Positions 15,817 to 26,581 of a DNA stretch of 64,000 bases are shown here, in pieces. The translations under genes and the position numbers were made by a program. Origin of the DNA: Chromatiales bacterium (lineage in GTDB: Bacteria > Pseudomonadota > Gammaproteobacteria > Steroidobacterales > GCA-2729495); the NCBI GenBank assembly GCA_016789845.1, contig JAEUQA010000013.1, forward strand, positions 213,341 through 277,340, read 5' to 3'. The notes under the pieces were generated by a model. The model worked only from the letters and a program-made list of their open reading frames with translations. It was not told the DNA's origin and did not search any database. Numbering within the stretch: the first letter of the stretch is position 1; each line of letters opens with the position of its first letter.

Positions 15817-18772
15817 TGACGGCCTCCGCGGGCTTCCAGGTGTCCACGCCGGTCCACTTCTCGACCTGGATCAGGGTCGTGTTGGGCTTGATTCCGTGGG
15901 ATTTCTTGGTGATGGACTTGCTCGAGTTCAGCAGGTTCACGCAGCCCCCGAGATCCGTGGACCTGCCGGGCTCGCCCGCGGGCCGGTACGACGCGGAGGC
16001 GGTCGAGGCGCTGATCACGCCCGGCCGCAGCCGGTCGGTGACCTGGGCCGCGCAGACCACGGAGCCCCGGAGGTTCCAGAGCCTGATCAGGTCATCGTCC
16101 CTGATGCCGCGGGCTTCCGCGTCCTGCCGGCTGATGCGGGCCACCAGGTAGTAGTGCCCGTCCTTCAGCACCCGGTGCTCCCGGATATCCCGCAGGCTCG
16201 AGCCCTCGTCGTCGCCCATGAGGTGGAATGGGTAGCGGGAGTGGGGCGAGAGCAGCTGCAGGGGAAATTCCCCGAGCTCGGGGTCCCTTTTCGGGTCCTC
16301 GTAGAGCGGCATGTACTGGTTGAGCGGCGGCCGGTCCGGATCGTCGAATTTCTTCAGCGTGCTGGCGATGAACTCGAACTTGCCCGACGCCGTCTGCAGT
16401 CCCTCGCCGTAGCCCCTCACGTAGTCCGAGGGCAGCGGGTACGGCTCCGGCGTGTCCTTCTTGCGGCCCTCGTAGAACCAGTTGTTCGCCAGGGGCGCCC
16501 GGGCGGTGGCCGGGTCGGACGGCACGACGAAGTAGCCCTTCTTCAGGAACTTCCGCCAGGTGGTGTGCTTCGCCATGTCGGAGGAGTCGAACACGCGCTT
16601 GCACCAGTCGAGCTCGGTGGTGCCGCCCTCCGAGTACATGGAGCCCATGCCGAGCTTCTCGGCGATGGCGAGGAAGATGTCGTAGTCGGACTTGGACTCG
16701 CCCAGCGGCTCGATGCACTTGTGCTGCAGCGAGATCACCCGGTGGTTGTTCATGGAGAACATGTGGTGCACATAGCCGGCGCCCACGTTGTACCACTCGC
16801 CGATGTCCCAGCGCTCGAACACCGTGCAGGCCGGCAGGATGACGTCGGCGTAGGTGGTCTCCCCTTCCTTCCACACGGACTGGTTCACCACGAACTGCAG
16901 CTTCGGGTTCTGGTACATGGTCACCCAGCGGTTCGCGTCGACCATCGTGCCGAAGGACGCGCTGCCGTACTTGTAGATCATCTCCACGGGCACGTGGCCG
17001 GGCGACGGGTAGTGGATCGGGAAGAACTGGCCCTGCACCGACGACACGTCGGTGAGGTAGCCCGAGGCCCTGCCGTTGGCGATCGCCTCCGGCAGCCACA
17101 TGCGCGGGATGCCCTGCCGCACCGAACTCATGGTGACGATGTGGGGCATGCGCTGGTAGTTGTTGGCCGAGTTGGCGCTGTACGCGAGGTCGCCGGAGAA
17201 GCTGCCCTCGGCGTAGCCCGGGAAGTAGAAGTTGAAGTCCAGCGGCGCGCCGTACTGCAGGTTGCCGAAGTTGTAGCCGGGCCGGCCGTAGCCCTGCATG
17301 GCGCCAATGATCGCCATCATGCGGGCCCACTGCACGCCCATCGGGCCGCGGCAGGCGCCGCCGACGCCCACGCCCCAGCCGCCGGCGCCAAGGTAGGTCT
17401 TCTTCGTACCCCACTCCCGGGCGAGCGCCCGCACGTCCCGGGCCGGCACGCCGGTCTCCTTCTCCTGCCACTCGGGGGTCTTCGCGACGCCGTCCGTCTC
17501 GCCGAGGATGTAGGCCTTCCACTCGTCGAAGCCGGTGGTGCGCTTCTCGACGAAGGACTTGTCGTAGATGCCCTCCGTGATCCACACGTGGCAGAGCGCC
17601 TGGGCGAACGCGGAGTCCGTGCCCGGCTTCGGCGAGATCCACTTGCCGCCCAGGTGGGCCGCCGTGTGGTTCATGTAGGGGTCGATGTGCACCATCTTGA
17701 TGCCGAGCTCCTTGGCCCAGGCGCGGCGCTCGGTGCCCTCGAAGCCGTAGGTGGCGTCCGGGTCGCTGGACCAGAACACCATCATCTCCGCCTCCTTCAG
17801 GCAGTCCTCGACGGTGCCGTAGAACTCGGGGGCACCCAGGCGGAGGCTGTTGCCCCAGTGGTGCATGGCGCCCCAGTACCAGCCTTCCCAGCTGTCCGGG
17901 TTGTGCATCAGCTTGGTGACGCCGATGAGGTTCCAGAAACGGTTGAAGGCGGAGAGGTAGTGGCCCAGGTTGCCCCACTGGTGGTGGGAGCCGTTGGCGA
18001 CGGCGATCGCGCCGGGACCCTTGGCCTTGGCGCGCTTGATCTCGCTACTGACGATGTTGAGCGCCTCTTCCCAGCTGATGCGCACGAACTCCGACTTGCC
18101 CCGGTTCTGGATGTTGCGCTCGCCGTTGGGATCGAAGTCCACCCGCTTCATCGGGTAGAGCAGGCGGTTCTTCGAATACACCATCGACTTCTGGCAGGCG
18201 CCGTGGGCGGCGAGCGTGGTCTTGCGCGGCGGGGTGAACTTCCTGCCCCGGGCCTCGATGGTCCAGGACGGGGCGTCCTCGTCATCGAAGTCCATGGGCG
18301 TGGTGCGGATGATCTTGCCGTCCTTCACGTAGACGAAGATGGGGCCGCCGTTGGTGCCGTTGGTGTACCGGGTGACGCCGTTGCCCATGTCGGTGCCCGA
18401 CTTCCAGGTGATGGACTCCAGGCGGGCCAGGGTGGCCATGAACCAGACGGCCAGGTCGTCGGGACCGTCCAGGCCCACCTTGAAGTTCTTCGCGGCATCG
18501 ATGCGCTCGAGCAGGTCGAAGGGCGGCGTGAGGAAGTTCTCGGCGATGGCCTTGTTCTTGAAGTGGATGGTCAGGTCGGGATTCTTGTGGATGCCCTTGC
18601 CCGAGCTGATCCTGCCGCCCTTCAGCTGGACCCAGCGGCCCTCCGGGACGTCCCGCAGGCGGAACTGGGCGATGCAGTCCCGCTCCTTCAGGCGCGCGGC
18701 GTAGTCCGGGTAGACGCGGGCGGCGACCCGCATGGCCTGGGGGATGCCCCAGAGGATGAGTGACAGGTTCAT
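15809..18772 (-). CDS. Molybdopterin-dependent oxidoreductase large subunit, transhydroxylase-like, with N-terminal SCP2-like domain
   Basis: 987 residues. The first 130 residues (KGGRISSGKGIHKNPDLTI...) resemble an SCP2-type lipid/sterol-binding fold, an unusual N-terminal addition. The rest is a DMSO-reductase-family catalytic subunit: RISWEEALNIV, FWSSDPDATY, NQSVWKEGETTYADVILP and a C-terminal MGD-binding barrel. It lacks the N-terminal CxxC...C cluster and a Tat signal. Both absences fit the cytoplasmic pyrogallol hydroxytransferase branch, which catalyses hydroxyl transfer between phenols without net redox. An oxidoreductase for another ring or sterol substrate is equally possible. Translationally coupled with the Fe-S subunit. 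Confidence 0.87.
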   Translation of the reverse strand: MNLSLILWGIPQAMRVAARVYPDYAARLKERDCIAQFRLRDVPEGRWVQLKGGRISSGKGIHKNPDLTIHFKNKAIAENFLTPPFDLLERIDAAKNFKVGLDGPDDLAVWFMATLARLESITWKSGTDMGNGVTRYTNGTNGGPIFVYVKDGKIIRTTPMDFDDEDAPSWTIEARGRKFTPPRKTTLAAHGACQKSMVYSKNRLLYPMKRVDFDPNGERNIQNRGKSEFVRISWEEALNIVSSEIKRAKAKGPGAIAVANGSHHQWGNLGHYLSAFNRFWNLIGVTKLMHNPDSWEGWYWGAMHHWGNSLRLGAPEFYGTVEDCLKEAEMMVFWSSDPDATYGFEGTERRAWAKELGIKMVHIDPYMNHTAAHLGGKWISPKPGTDSAFAQALCHVWITEGIYDKSFVEKRTTGFDEWKAYILGETDGVAKTPEWQEKETGVPARDVRALAREWGTKKTYLGAGGWGVGVGGACRGPMGVQWARMMAIIGAMQGYGRPGYNFGNLQYGAPLDFNFYFPGYAEGSFSGDLAYSANSANNYQRMPHIVTMSSVRQGIPRMWLPEAIANGRASGYLTDVSSVQGQFFPIHYPSPGHVPVEMIYKYGSASFGTMVDANRWVTMYQNPKLQFVVNQSVWKEGETTYADVILPACTVFERWDIGEWYNVGAGYVHHMFSMNNHRVISLQHKCIEPLGESKSDYDIFLAIAEKLGMGSMYSEGGTTELDWCKRVFDSSDMAKHTTWRKFLKKGYFVVPSDPATARAPLANNWFYEGRKKDTPEPYPLPSDYVRGYGEGLQTASGKFEFIASTLKKFDDPDRPPLNQYMPLYEDPKRDPELGEFPLQLLSPHSRYPFHLMGDDEGSSLRDIREHRVLKDGHYYLVARISRQDAEARGIRDDDLIRLWNLRGSVVCAAQVTDRLRPGVISASTASASYRPAGEPGRSTDLGGCVNLLNSSKSITKKSHGIKPNTTLIQVEKWTGVDTWKPAEAVNG

Positions 18773-18896
18773 GGCAGTCTCCTGGAACGGGTGCTCCGGC
18801 TTCTGGGACCGGGTACGGCGATGCCCATGATCCTATGTTTCGAGGATCACCGGAGCGTTAACAATTGTCACCCGCGGATGCCGGGGGTACGGCGTC

Positions 18897-19297
18897 TCAG
18901 GTCAGCTTCAGGGCAGCAAAGAGGATTCCGAGGCCGAGCATCAGCATCGAGCCCAGCCGGACGGTCATCGTGGTAGACAGGATTTCGAGATCCTTGCGGA
19001 TCAGGGCATTGTCCTGGCGCAGCTGAACGATGTCTGCCCTGGTCTCCTGCCGGAGCTGTTGCAGGTCTGCCTTGGTCTCCTGCCGGAATTGTTGCAGGTC
19101 CGACCTCGTCTCCTGCCGGAGGAGCCGCAGGTCTGCCCGGGTGGCCTGTTGCAGCAGCTGCAGGTCCGACTTGGTCGCGATTGTCGTGGCCATGTCCCGC
19201 TCCATCGCGTCAACAACGGCCCTCGCCTTGTCGTTCGGGACGTGGATGCTGACGAGGGCATCATACAGCGAGTAGAGGTAGTCCACGGAGTGCCTCA
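18897..19297 (-). CDS. Coiled-coil protein with C-terminal membrane helix (DUF1640-like)
   Basis: 133 residues from ATG at 19297. After a helical head (YLYSLYDALVSIHVPNDKAR) come near-identical 11-residue units of the form LRQETRADLQQ (about residues 50-95), which should make a right-handed-type coiled coil. A C-terminal hydrophobic helix (MTVRLGSMLMLGLGILFAAL) follows. The architecture resembles CCDC90/DUF1640 proteins linked to membranes. The DNA repeats are in register (tctgccttggtctcctgccg type), so unit number could vary by slippage. Function unknown. Confidence 0.78.
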
Positions 19298-19363
19298 TGG
19301 GGGCGAGCCGGCGCGATCGATGAACACAGGCTAGCGTCAACCTGCGCCGGGGGTAAGCCGGAT

Positions 19364-19804
19364 TTACGACGAATTTGCCAACAATTGGGCTGAAGCCCCG
19401 GGGTACCCCGCCGGCCCGGTGATCGTCAGCCCCGCCGCCCTCACCTTCTTCCGCAGCTTGAGCAGGTCCCGGTCCCGGGTGATGAGCCAGCGTGCCCCGG
19501 CGGAGAGCGCCAGGTCCAGGAACTTCTGATCGTCCGGGTCGCGGCACCGGCAGGGGGCGGGCGCGATGTCACCGACCAGCACCGCGAGGGACTCCCACTG
19601 GCGCAGCAAACCGGCCTGGCGGTCGGTCGCCACGTTGAAAAGGTCGGGCCGGCCCAGCACCTCGGCCAGCTCGACGTCCGTCGCGGCCGAGCGCACCGGA
19701 ATCAGGTCGCCCCGTGCCAGGGCGTCCCGCAGTGCGTCCACGCCGGGCTCGCGGAAGAACCAGAGGGCGAGCCAGACGTTGGTGTCGAGGACGACCCTAC
19801 TCAA
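19364..19804 (-). CDS. PIN-domain protein (putative toxin/RNase)
   Basis: 146 residues, PIN fold of the COG1569 type. The acidic metal-binding residues are recognisable: Asp in VVLDTNVW (residue 7), Glu in TDVELAEVL (about 46), Asp pair in CRDPDDQKFLDLAL (about 90) and Asp in LITRDRDLL (about 110). Such proteins usually cleave RNA as VapC-like toxins. No antitoxin gene is next to it: its start overlaps the 3' end of the VOC gene by 8 nt. It may be a solitary PIN nuclease or serve another RNA-processing role. Confidence 0.82.
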   Translation of the reverse strand: MSRVVLDTNVWLALWFFREPGVDALRDALARGDLIPVRSAATDVELAEVLGRPDLFNVATDRQAGLLRQWESLAVLVGDIAPAPCRCRDPDDQKFLDLALSAGARWLITRDRDLLKLRKKVRAAGLTITGPAGYPGASAQLLANSS

Positions 19805-20795
19805 ACAGTTCCTGCAGGGCGCCGCTGCCGGGATTGCGCACGATCATCGCCTTCCGCTTGCCGCGGCCCGGCAGGTCGATGGTCATGGGTGCCGTGTACA
19901 CCTCCGCGCCGACCGCCGCACAGGCCTGCGCCGTCTCCGCCAGGTTGGCCACCTGGAAGGACTGGGCCAGGTAGCCGATGTTCGGTGCCACGGCATCGGG
20001 CACCAGGTTCGGCACCTCGTAGTTCATGGGCGTCGCCAGGGCGACCTTGCCGTACTCGTGGGCGCCCTGCACCAGCACGCTCCGGGTCTCGCAGTGCGGG
20101 GGCAGGCACAGGGCGCGGTTCGTCTCCGGGCCCTTCAGCACGGACTCGATGAACACCGTCATGTGCAGCGGGCCGTAGTAGAAAGCCAGCGCCTTCTCCA
20201 TGTCGAGCACGCCGTGGGCCGTCGTGACCACCGACGTGAAGCCCGTTGGCGTGCGGCCATACTCGGTGATGAACTGGATGATGCGGCCGATCACCGTCTT
20301 CGGGCTGTCCGACAGCAGCTGGATCAGGTTGATGACGACGCCATCCGGCCCGTCGAAGGCGGCCTCCAGCGTCTCCCCCACCACCGGCCCGAAGTTGTTG
20401 TGGGCCGGCTGGCTCCAGAAGTTGAAACCCTGGGACTTGAGCTTCTCGTAGTCCTTCGCCATGTCGGCGGCATAGATGTTCAGGTTGAACAGGCCCGTGG
20501 CCCGGCGGATCTCGGCGGGGCGGACCAGCTTGCGGTTGGGCGCGTCGAACTCCATGAGCTGGATGCGGCCCACCGGGTCCGCGCCCTGGCCGAGGAACGC
20601 CACGCGGGCCTTCGAGCCCGCGGGCAGGTGCCAGTAGCGCTCGAAGTCCGGGCCCTGCCAGGTGCGGGACTCGCTGACCTCGAGGCCCAGGGTGCCGGAG
20701 TAGAACTTCAGCGAGTCGTCGAGGCTCTTCGCGCCGATCACTACGGCACTGACGGGGGCGCTGGCCAGAATACCGGGAAGGATCTTTTCATTCAT
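19797..20795 (-). CDS. Two-domain VOC (glyoxalase/dioxygenase superfamily) protein
   Basis: 332 residues from ATG at 20795, two vicinal-oxygen-chelate modules: residues about 15-145 (VIGAKSLDDSLKFYSGTLGLEVSE begins the first) and about 175-310 (HGVLDMEKALAFYYGPLHM begins the second). The paired betaalphabetabetabeta units are typical of extradiol dioxygenase-like or glyoxalase-like proteins. Metal ligands are not clear enough to name, so the substrate stays open. Overlaps the PIN gene by 8 nt. Confidence 0.82.
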   Translation of the reverse strand: MNEKILPGILASAPVSAVVIGAKSLDDSLKFYSGTLGLEVSESRTWQGPDFERYWHLPAGSKARVAFLGQGADPVGRIQLMEFDAPNRKLVRPAEIRRATGLFNLNIYAADMAKDYEKLKSQGFNFWSQPAHNNFGPVVGETLEAAFDGPDGVVINLIQLLSDSPKTVIGRIIQFITEYGRTPTGFTSVVTTAHGVLDMEKALAFYYGPLHMTVFIESVLKGPETNRALCLPPHCETRSVLVQGAHEYGKVALATPMNYEVPNLVPDAVAPNIGYLAQSFQVANLAETAQACAAVGAEVYTAPMTIDLPGRGKRKAMIVRNPGSGALQELFE

Positions 20796-20851
20796 CGAGG
20801 AGGGACTCCGCAGGAGGCAGGCCATGAGGGCTTCTTTGCCCGGCATTCTAA

Positions 20852-20886
20852 ACAAAAACGGCGGCGTCACGGATGACGCCGCCGTT
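20852..20886 (-). terminator. Rho-independent terminator of katG
   Basis: On the minus strand, 25 nt after the katG stop, a GC-rich hairpin AACGGCGGCGTC/GACGCCGCCGTT with a 5-nt loop is followed by a T run (TTTTTGTTTAG). Classical intrinsic terminator. Confidence 0.9.
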
Positions 20887-20910
20887 GCTTGTCCCGGGGC
20901 CAGGCCCGGC

Positions 20911-23199
<2,289 letters not shown>

Positions 23200-23345
23200 T
23201 CAACCTCAGCCGAACGATGCACGTGATGGTTTATTCCGATCAGAACGTGCGGGAAAAGCGATGGAAGGCCGGAGCGCCCCTGTTGAGGCTACTGCTTTCG
23301 GGCCGACGCCGCCATCAGGGCCAGGATGGCCTCGTCATGGGCACA

Positions 23346-24467
23346 CTAGCGATACTCCGCGCCCTCCTCCGCCGCCATCCTCACCTGCTCCATCCCCAGC
23401 GCCGACCGCCACCCCGATCCCAGTGCTTCCACCCGCCGCCCTTCTACCCACGCATGGGCGCCGGCCAGCTCCGCCTGCCCGTAGGCCCACACCGTGATCC
23501 GCCGGGAGCGTTCCCGGTCATGGGGCAGCCGGGCGGCATCGAAGGCCGCGGCCAGCGCGTCGCCGCCCTCCAGGTTGGACTCCCGCCAGCGGCGCAGGTG
23601 TTCCGGGTGGGCCAGGTGCTCGCGCTTGGCGAGGTTGCACGCCGGGTGGCTGAAGACGAAGTTGTGGCCGAGGTCCACCGGGTAGCGGGACCAGGCGATG
23701 AAGTGATCCAGGTCGCCGGCGCCGCCGACGCGGGAGCGGCAGTAGAAGCAGCGGCCCGACTGATGGTCCCGCAGGATCTCCCGCCAGGGAGCCAGCGTCG
23801 CCCGGTCGGTGCCGAAGAGGAAGCCTTCCAGGCTCGCGGTCTCGCCCAGCACCTCGCGATTCCCCGGGATGCGCTGCACGCGGGCCACCCACGCGCCGCG
23901 CACCAGGTTCGTGACTAGGCCGTGGAAGTTCCGGAAAGCGGCGGGGACGCCCGGGAGCAGGCGGATGCGGTCGTCGCGGAACTCGGCCTTGCGATACAGG
24001 AACTCCGTCGCCTCGCCGGGCACGGTCTGCAGTTTCCAGAGAGGCATACCACGAATCACGCTGGCAACCTTGTTGCGCAGCGCGAGCCAGGCGCTGGTGT
24101 CCTGCCGGAGTGCCGCGAGACTGCCGCCCGGCGCGCGGCTCCGCGCCGCGACGATGTGGGTGATGACCGCCGCCTGCCCATCCGTATTCTGCAGGAGCGG
24201 CTTCAGCGGCGACCGATCCGGGGTCACGGCTGAAGCCGCTCCTGCGGGGGGCGAAAACGGCAACGCCTGCCGCCAGTAGTACTCGACGAACTTCTCCGCA
24301 ATCTCCGGCACGGCGAGCCAGAGGCCGCCGTCCGCGCCGGGCTCCTGCTCCACCGACAGGTCCGCCAGCGCCTGCAACAGCGCGTACTTGTAGGTGGAGG
24401 TGAAGAGCCCTTCGTCCAGCAGCCGCTGCAACTGGCGGAGGAAGCGGAGGCTGGACTCCGCCGACAT
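23346..24467 (-). CDS. HNH endonuclease, carrying an in-frame REP hairpin
   Basis: 373 residues. The HNH/beta-beta-alpha-metal site lies at about 250-290: CFYC, then GDLDHFIAWSRYP, then HNFVFSHPACNLAK, giving the Cys pair plus His-Asn-His pattern. The N-terminal region is a helical domain found in solitary HNH proteins of defence islands. About residues 72-92 (PPAGAASAVTPDRSPLKPLL) are encoded by a BIME-like hairpin of the GTAG-type REP family, which keeps the frame. Start is directly adjacent to the HIT gene stop (TAG then ATG, no gap). Role likely DNA cleavage; defence role is inferred from neighbours. Confidence 0.83.
   Translation of the reverse strand: MSAESSLRFLRQLQRLLDEGLFTSTYKYALLQALADLSVEQEPGADGGLWLAVPEIAEKFVEYYWRQALPFSPPAGAASAVTPDRSPLKPLLQNTDGQAAVITHIVAARSRAPGGSLAALRQDTSAWLALRNKVASVIRGMPLWKLQTVPGEATEFLYRKAEFRDDRIRLLPGVPAAFRNFHGLVTNLVRGAWVARVQRIPGNREVLGETASLEGFLFGTDRATLAPWREILRDHQSGRCFYCRSRVGGAGDLDHFIAWSRYPVDLGHNFVFSHPACNLAKREHLAHPEHLRRWRESNLEGGDALAAAFDAARLPHDRERSRRITVWAYGQAELAGAHAWVEGRRVEALGSGWRSALGMEQVRMAAEEGAEYR
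24191..24245. repeat. REP pair (GTAG/GCAG type) inside the HNH gene
   Basis: Inverted copies of GCAGGAGCGGCTTCAGCGGC at 24191-24214 and 24222-24245, separated by 7 nt. It is the same family as the copies at 47388 and 52972. It is wholly within coding sequence and in frame. Confidence 0.88.
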
Positions 24468-24878
24468 CTAGTAGGCGGCCTTGCCCGGGATCGCCGCCCG
24501 GATGCCGCCCCGGGGATCGGCCGCATCGCCCAGGAACCGGGGGATCACGTGCAGGTGCAGGTGGAACACCGTCTGGCCCGCCGCGACGCCGGCGTTGAAG
24601 CCAACGTTGTAGCCGTCGGGCCTTGGCCGGTTCTCCCGGGCGGCCCGCTCCTCGATCAGGGCCCGCACCGGCGCGATGGCCGCGGCCAGGGCGGCCTGCT
24701 CGTCCGGCGTGGCCTGGAACCAGTCGACCACGTGACGGCGGGGAATCAGCAGGGCGTGGCCGGGCGACACGGGGAAGTTGTCCCAGATGCCGAGGAGCAA
24801 CTCCGTCTGCAGGAAGACGCGGTGGGGTTCCGGGGCGCAGAAGGGGCAGTCGGGGGGCTGAGTCACGGGAAGCGCCAT
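24468..24878 (-). CDS. HIT-family nucleotide hydrolase/transferase
   Basis: 136 residues. The histidine triad is HLHLHVIPR at about residues 105-113. An N-terminal CPFC knuckle (about 11-14) and NFPVSPGHALLIPRRHV are typical for the Hint/FHIT-like group. Members hydrolyse dinucleoside polyphosphates or AMP-lysine-type conjugates. Expressed together with the HNH gene that starts at its stop codon. Confidence 0.92.
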   Translation of the reverse strand: MALPVTQPPDCPFCAPEPHRVFLQTELLLGIWDNFPVSPGHALLIPRRHVVDWFQATPDEQAALAAAIAPVRALIEERAARENRPRPDGYNVGFNAGVAAGQTVFHLHLHVIPRFLGDAADPRGGIRAAIPGKAAY

Positions 24879-24928
24879 GCCGGGGAGTTTAGGCCAAGTA
24901 CGATCCAGGACGAATCGGATGTCCGGCC

Positions 24929-25378
24929 CTACCCCCCAAGCTCCTTCACCATCTCCGCCGCCCGCTCGTCACCCTGCTCGAGCGCCTTCTCGAACCAGGC
25001 AAACGCCGCGGCCCGGTCCGCGGGCACTCCGTGGCCGTACAGGTAGCAGTACCCGAGGTTCGAGGAGGCATAGGCGAGCTTCTGCGCCGCCGCTTTCCGG
25101 TACCAGCTGACCGCCTTCGCGTAGGACTGCCCGCACCCGATCCCGTGCTCGTAGCAGGCGCCCACGTTGTTCTGCCCCCTTGGATGGCCGGTCAAGGCGC
25201 TGCGCGCATACCAGCGAAAGGCCGCCTTCGGGCTGTACCGGACACCGCCGGTGCCCTCCCGGTAGATGTCGCCGAGCTCGCATGCCGCTTCGCCATCGCC
25301 GCGCTCAGCCGCCGCCGAGAGCGTCGCAATCCTCTCCGCCTCCGCCGGCGTCATGCCGGGCTTCACTTCTCGCGCCAT
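24929..25378 (-). CDS. Sel1-repeat protein
   Basis: 149 residues from ATG at 25378, with GGGAGG 6 nt upstream (a longer open frame to 25492 runs through a repeat element and is rejected). About three Sel1-like TPR units are visible: AACELGDIYREGTGGV, GQNNVGACYEHGIGCG and ASSNLGYCYLYGHGVP. Such repeats form solenoids for protein contacts. No signal peptide. It is preceded by one of three copies of a structured 75-100 bp repeat. Confidence 0.87.
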   Translation of the reverse strand: MAREVKPGMTPAEAERIATLSAAAERGDGEAACELGDIYREGTGGVRYSPKAAFRWYARSALTGHPRGQNNVGACYEHGIGCGQSYAKAVSWYRKAAAQKLAYASSNLGYCYLYGHGVPADRAAAFAWFEKALEQGDERAAEMVKELGG

Positions 25379-25389
25379 GGGAACCTCCC

Positions 25390-25482
25390 GTTTCGTTGCC
25401 AGAACCAGCCACATCCGCCTGTCGGCGCACCACCTTGCCCGGGCGGGCAGGTTGGCGGGAGCACGCGCTCCGCTCTTGATGC
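25390..25482 (-). repeat. Structured intergenic repeat, copy 1 (upstream of the Sel1 gene)
   Basis: Shares GTTGCC, GCCACAT, ACCACCTTGCCC, GGGCAGGTTGG, the GGAG/CTCC hairpin and CTTGATGC with copy 3; most of this also with copy 2. On the minus strand the order is hairpin (GAGCGC-GTGCTC), then ACCTGCCC/GGGCAAGGT hairpin with a bulged A, then GGCAACGAAACGGG, ending 12 nt before the Sel1 start. It fills the space between HD stop and Sel1 start exactly. Could be a cis-acting RNA leader or a small-RNA/mobile repeat. Confidence 0.75.
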
Positions 25483-25492
25483 AATCGCTCAA

Positions 25493-26131
25493 CTACCGCG
25501 CTTCAGCCTCGCTCACCAGTTGCCTCAGGGTCGCCACGGTCCGCCCCAGCTCCGCCGCAATCCGGGCCGGGCCGCGCTCCTGGAGGACGGTGACCAGGGA
25601 CTCGTAGTACCAGAGCTGATGCCCGGCGGTCCGCGCCTCCTCATTGAACCGCTGCCACAGGGCCTCGCCGCTGTGCCGGTAGTCCGCCAGGATGCAGCGG
25701 GCGTTGTGCAGCTTGTCCGCGGCGGAGACCAGCAGCGCCGAGGAGGAGTCGGTTTCCCGCAGATGCCCGAGGTACTTCTCCTTCCGCTCCCGCCAGGTTG
25801 GCTTGGACGCGGCGTCCGAATCCGTGCAGGCGTTGACGATGGCGAGCACCGCCGGGCCGAAGCGCTTTTCGATCTCGGCCCGCAGGGCCGGGGCCTTGCC
25901 CGGCCAGTTGTCGGCCTGGTCTTCAATGGCGTCGTGGAGCAGCGCCCCGATCACCTCGTCCTCGGTACCCCCGCTTTCCAGGACGAGGCCTGCCACCGCA
26001 AGCAGGTGAGAGACATAGGGAATGCCCGTCCCCTTCCGGAACTGCTGGCGATGGAGATTCACCGCAAAGCCGAGCGCCTCGTCTAAGCGCGCGGACGGCG
26101 GCACCCGCGCCTGGGTTTCAGTCTTGCTCAT
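25493..26131 (-). CDS. HD-domain hydrolase (RelA/SpoT-hydrolase-like)
   Basis: 212 residues. The fold resembles the (p)ppGpp hydrolase half of SpoT/MESH1: YVSHLLAVAGLVLE, then LLHDAIEDQADNWP (HD pair with ED) and later VSAADKLHNARCIL. These are the metal-site motifs in correct order. Stand-alone size fits a small alarmone hydrolase or a nucleotide pyrophosphohydrolase. Flanked on both sides by copies of the same structured repeat, with a 9-nt gap between repeat and start. Confidence 0.87.
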   Translation of the reverse strand: MSKTETQARVPPSARLDEALGFAVNLHRQQFRKGTGIPYVSHLLAVAGLVLESGGTEDEVIGALLHDAIEDQADNWPGKAPALRAEIEKRFGPAVLAIVNACTDSDAASKPTWRERKEKYLGHLRETDSSSALLVSAADKLHNARCILADYRHSGEALWQRFNEEARTAGHQLWYYESLVTVLQERGPARIAAELGRTVATLRQLVSEAEAR

Positions 26132-26139
26132 ATTTGCCC

Positions 26140-26213
26140 TTTCGTTGCCGGATCAGCCGTATCTGCCTGTTGGCGAACCACCTTGCCTGGCGGGGCAGGT
26201 TGGTGAGTGTCTC
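26140..26213 (-). repeat. Structured intergenic repeat, copy 2 (upstream of the HD gene)
   Basis: Contains CGTTGCC, ACCACCTTGCC and GGGGCAGGTTGG in the same order and spacing as copies 1 and 3; the outer GGAG hairpin is degraded (gagtgtctc). It ends about 9 nt before the start of the HD gene on the minus strand. Confidence 0.72.
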
Positions 26214-26353
26214 GAAAGACGACTCTCTGGATACACTTGTAATTTTACGCGTTTTGCGCGTGTGGAGCCAGTATCTTCCTTGCACATAACAGGTCGAAAG
26301 ACAGGGAAATAGACCGTTGACCGTCAATTCCTCCAGAGCGTAGATTTCCACTC

Positions 26354-26581
26354 ATGGACAAGGACATTTCCAGGCTCGAGGCAGAAGCTCGTCAGCTGAC
26401 TGCCCGGGACCGGGCCCGCCTTGTGCGGCGCCTGATCGCCACCCTCGACTCCGGGCAGGACCAGGATGCCGAGCAGCTCTGGCTCGACGAGGCCGAGCGG
26501 CGCCTGGCGGCCTATCGGCGCGGCGAGACGACCGCAATCCCCGGCGACGAGGTCTTCGGCGAACTCATCAAGCGCGCCTGA
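26354..26581 (+). CDS. Addiction-module antitoxin (CHP02574-type component)
   Basis: 75 residues, acidic and helical, of the putative addiction module component family: an N-terminal LTARDRARLVRRLIATLD helix and the conserved C-terminal EQLWLDEAERRLAAYRRGE...IPGDEVF. Expected to bind and neutralise the RelE/ParE-type toxin whose ATG overlaps its TGA (TGATG). The pair is on the plus strand between minus-strand genes. Confidence 0.88.
   Translation: MDKDISRLEAEARQLTARDRARLVRRLIATLDSGQDQDAEQLWLDEAERRLAAYRRGETTAIPGDEVFGELIKRA

Noticed and set aside
15719..18763. Long plus-strand open frame (over 1000 codons) opposite the molybdoprotein
   Set aside because: It is the mirror of a clear molybdopterin oxidoreductase, has His/Val/Gly-biased composition from GC-rich antisense codons and no recognisable domain.
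19385..19412. Palindrome around ccccggggtacccc as a further repeat copy
   Set aside because: Only the GGTACC-like centre is shared; flanks do not match the family and it is within PIN-gene coding sequence.
25379..25492. N-terminal extension of the Sel1 protein to 25492
   Set aside because: It would translate the structured repeat; a strong GGGAGG site precedes the ATG at 25378.
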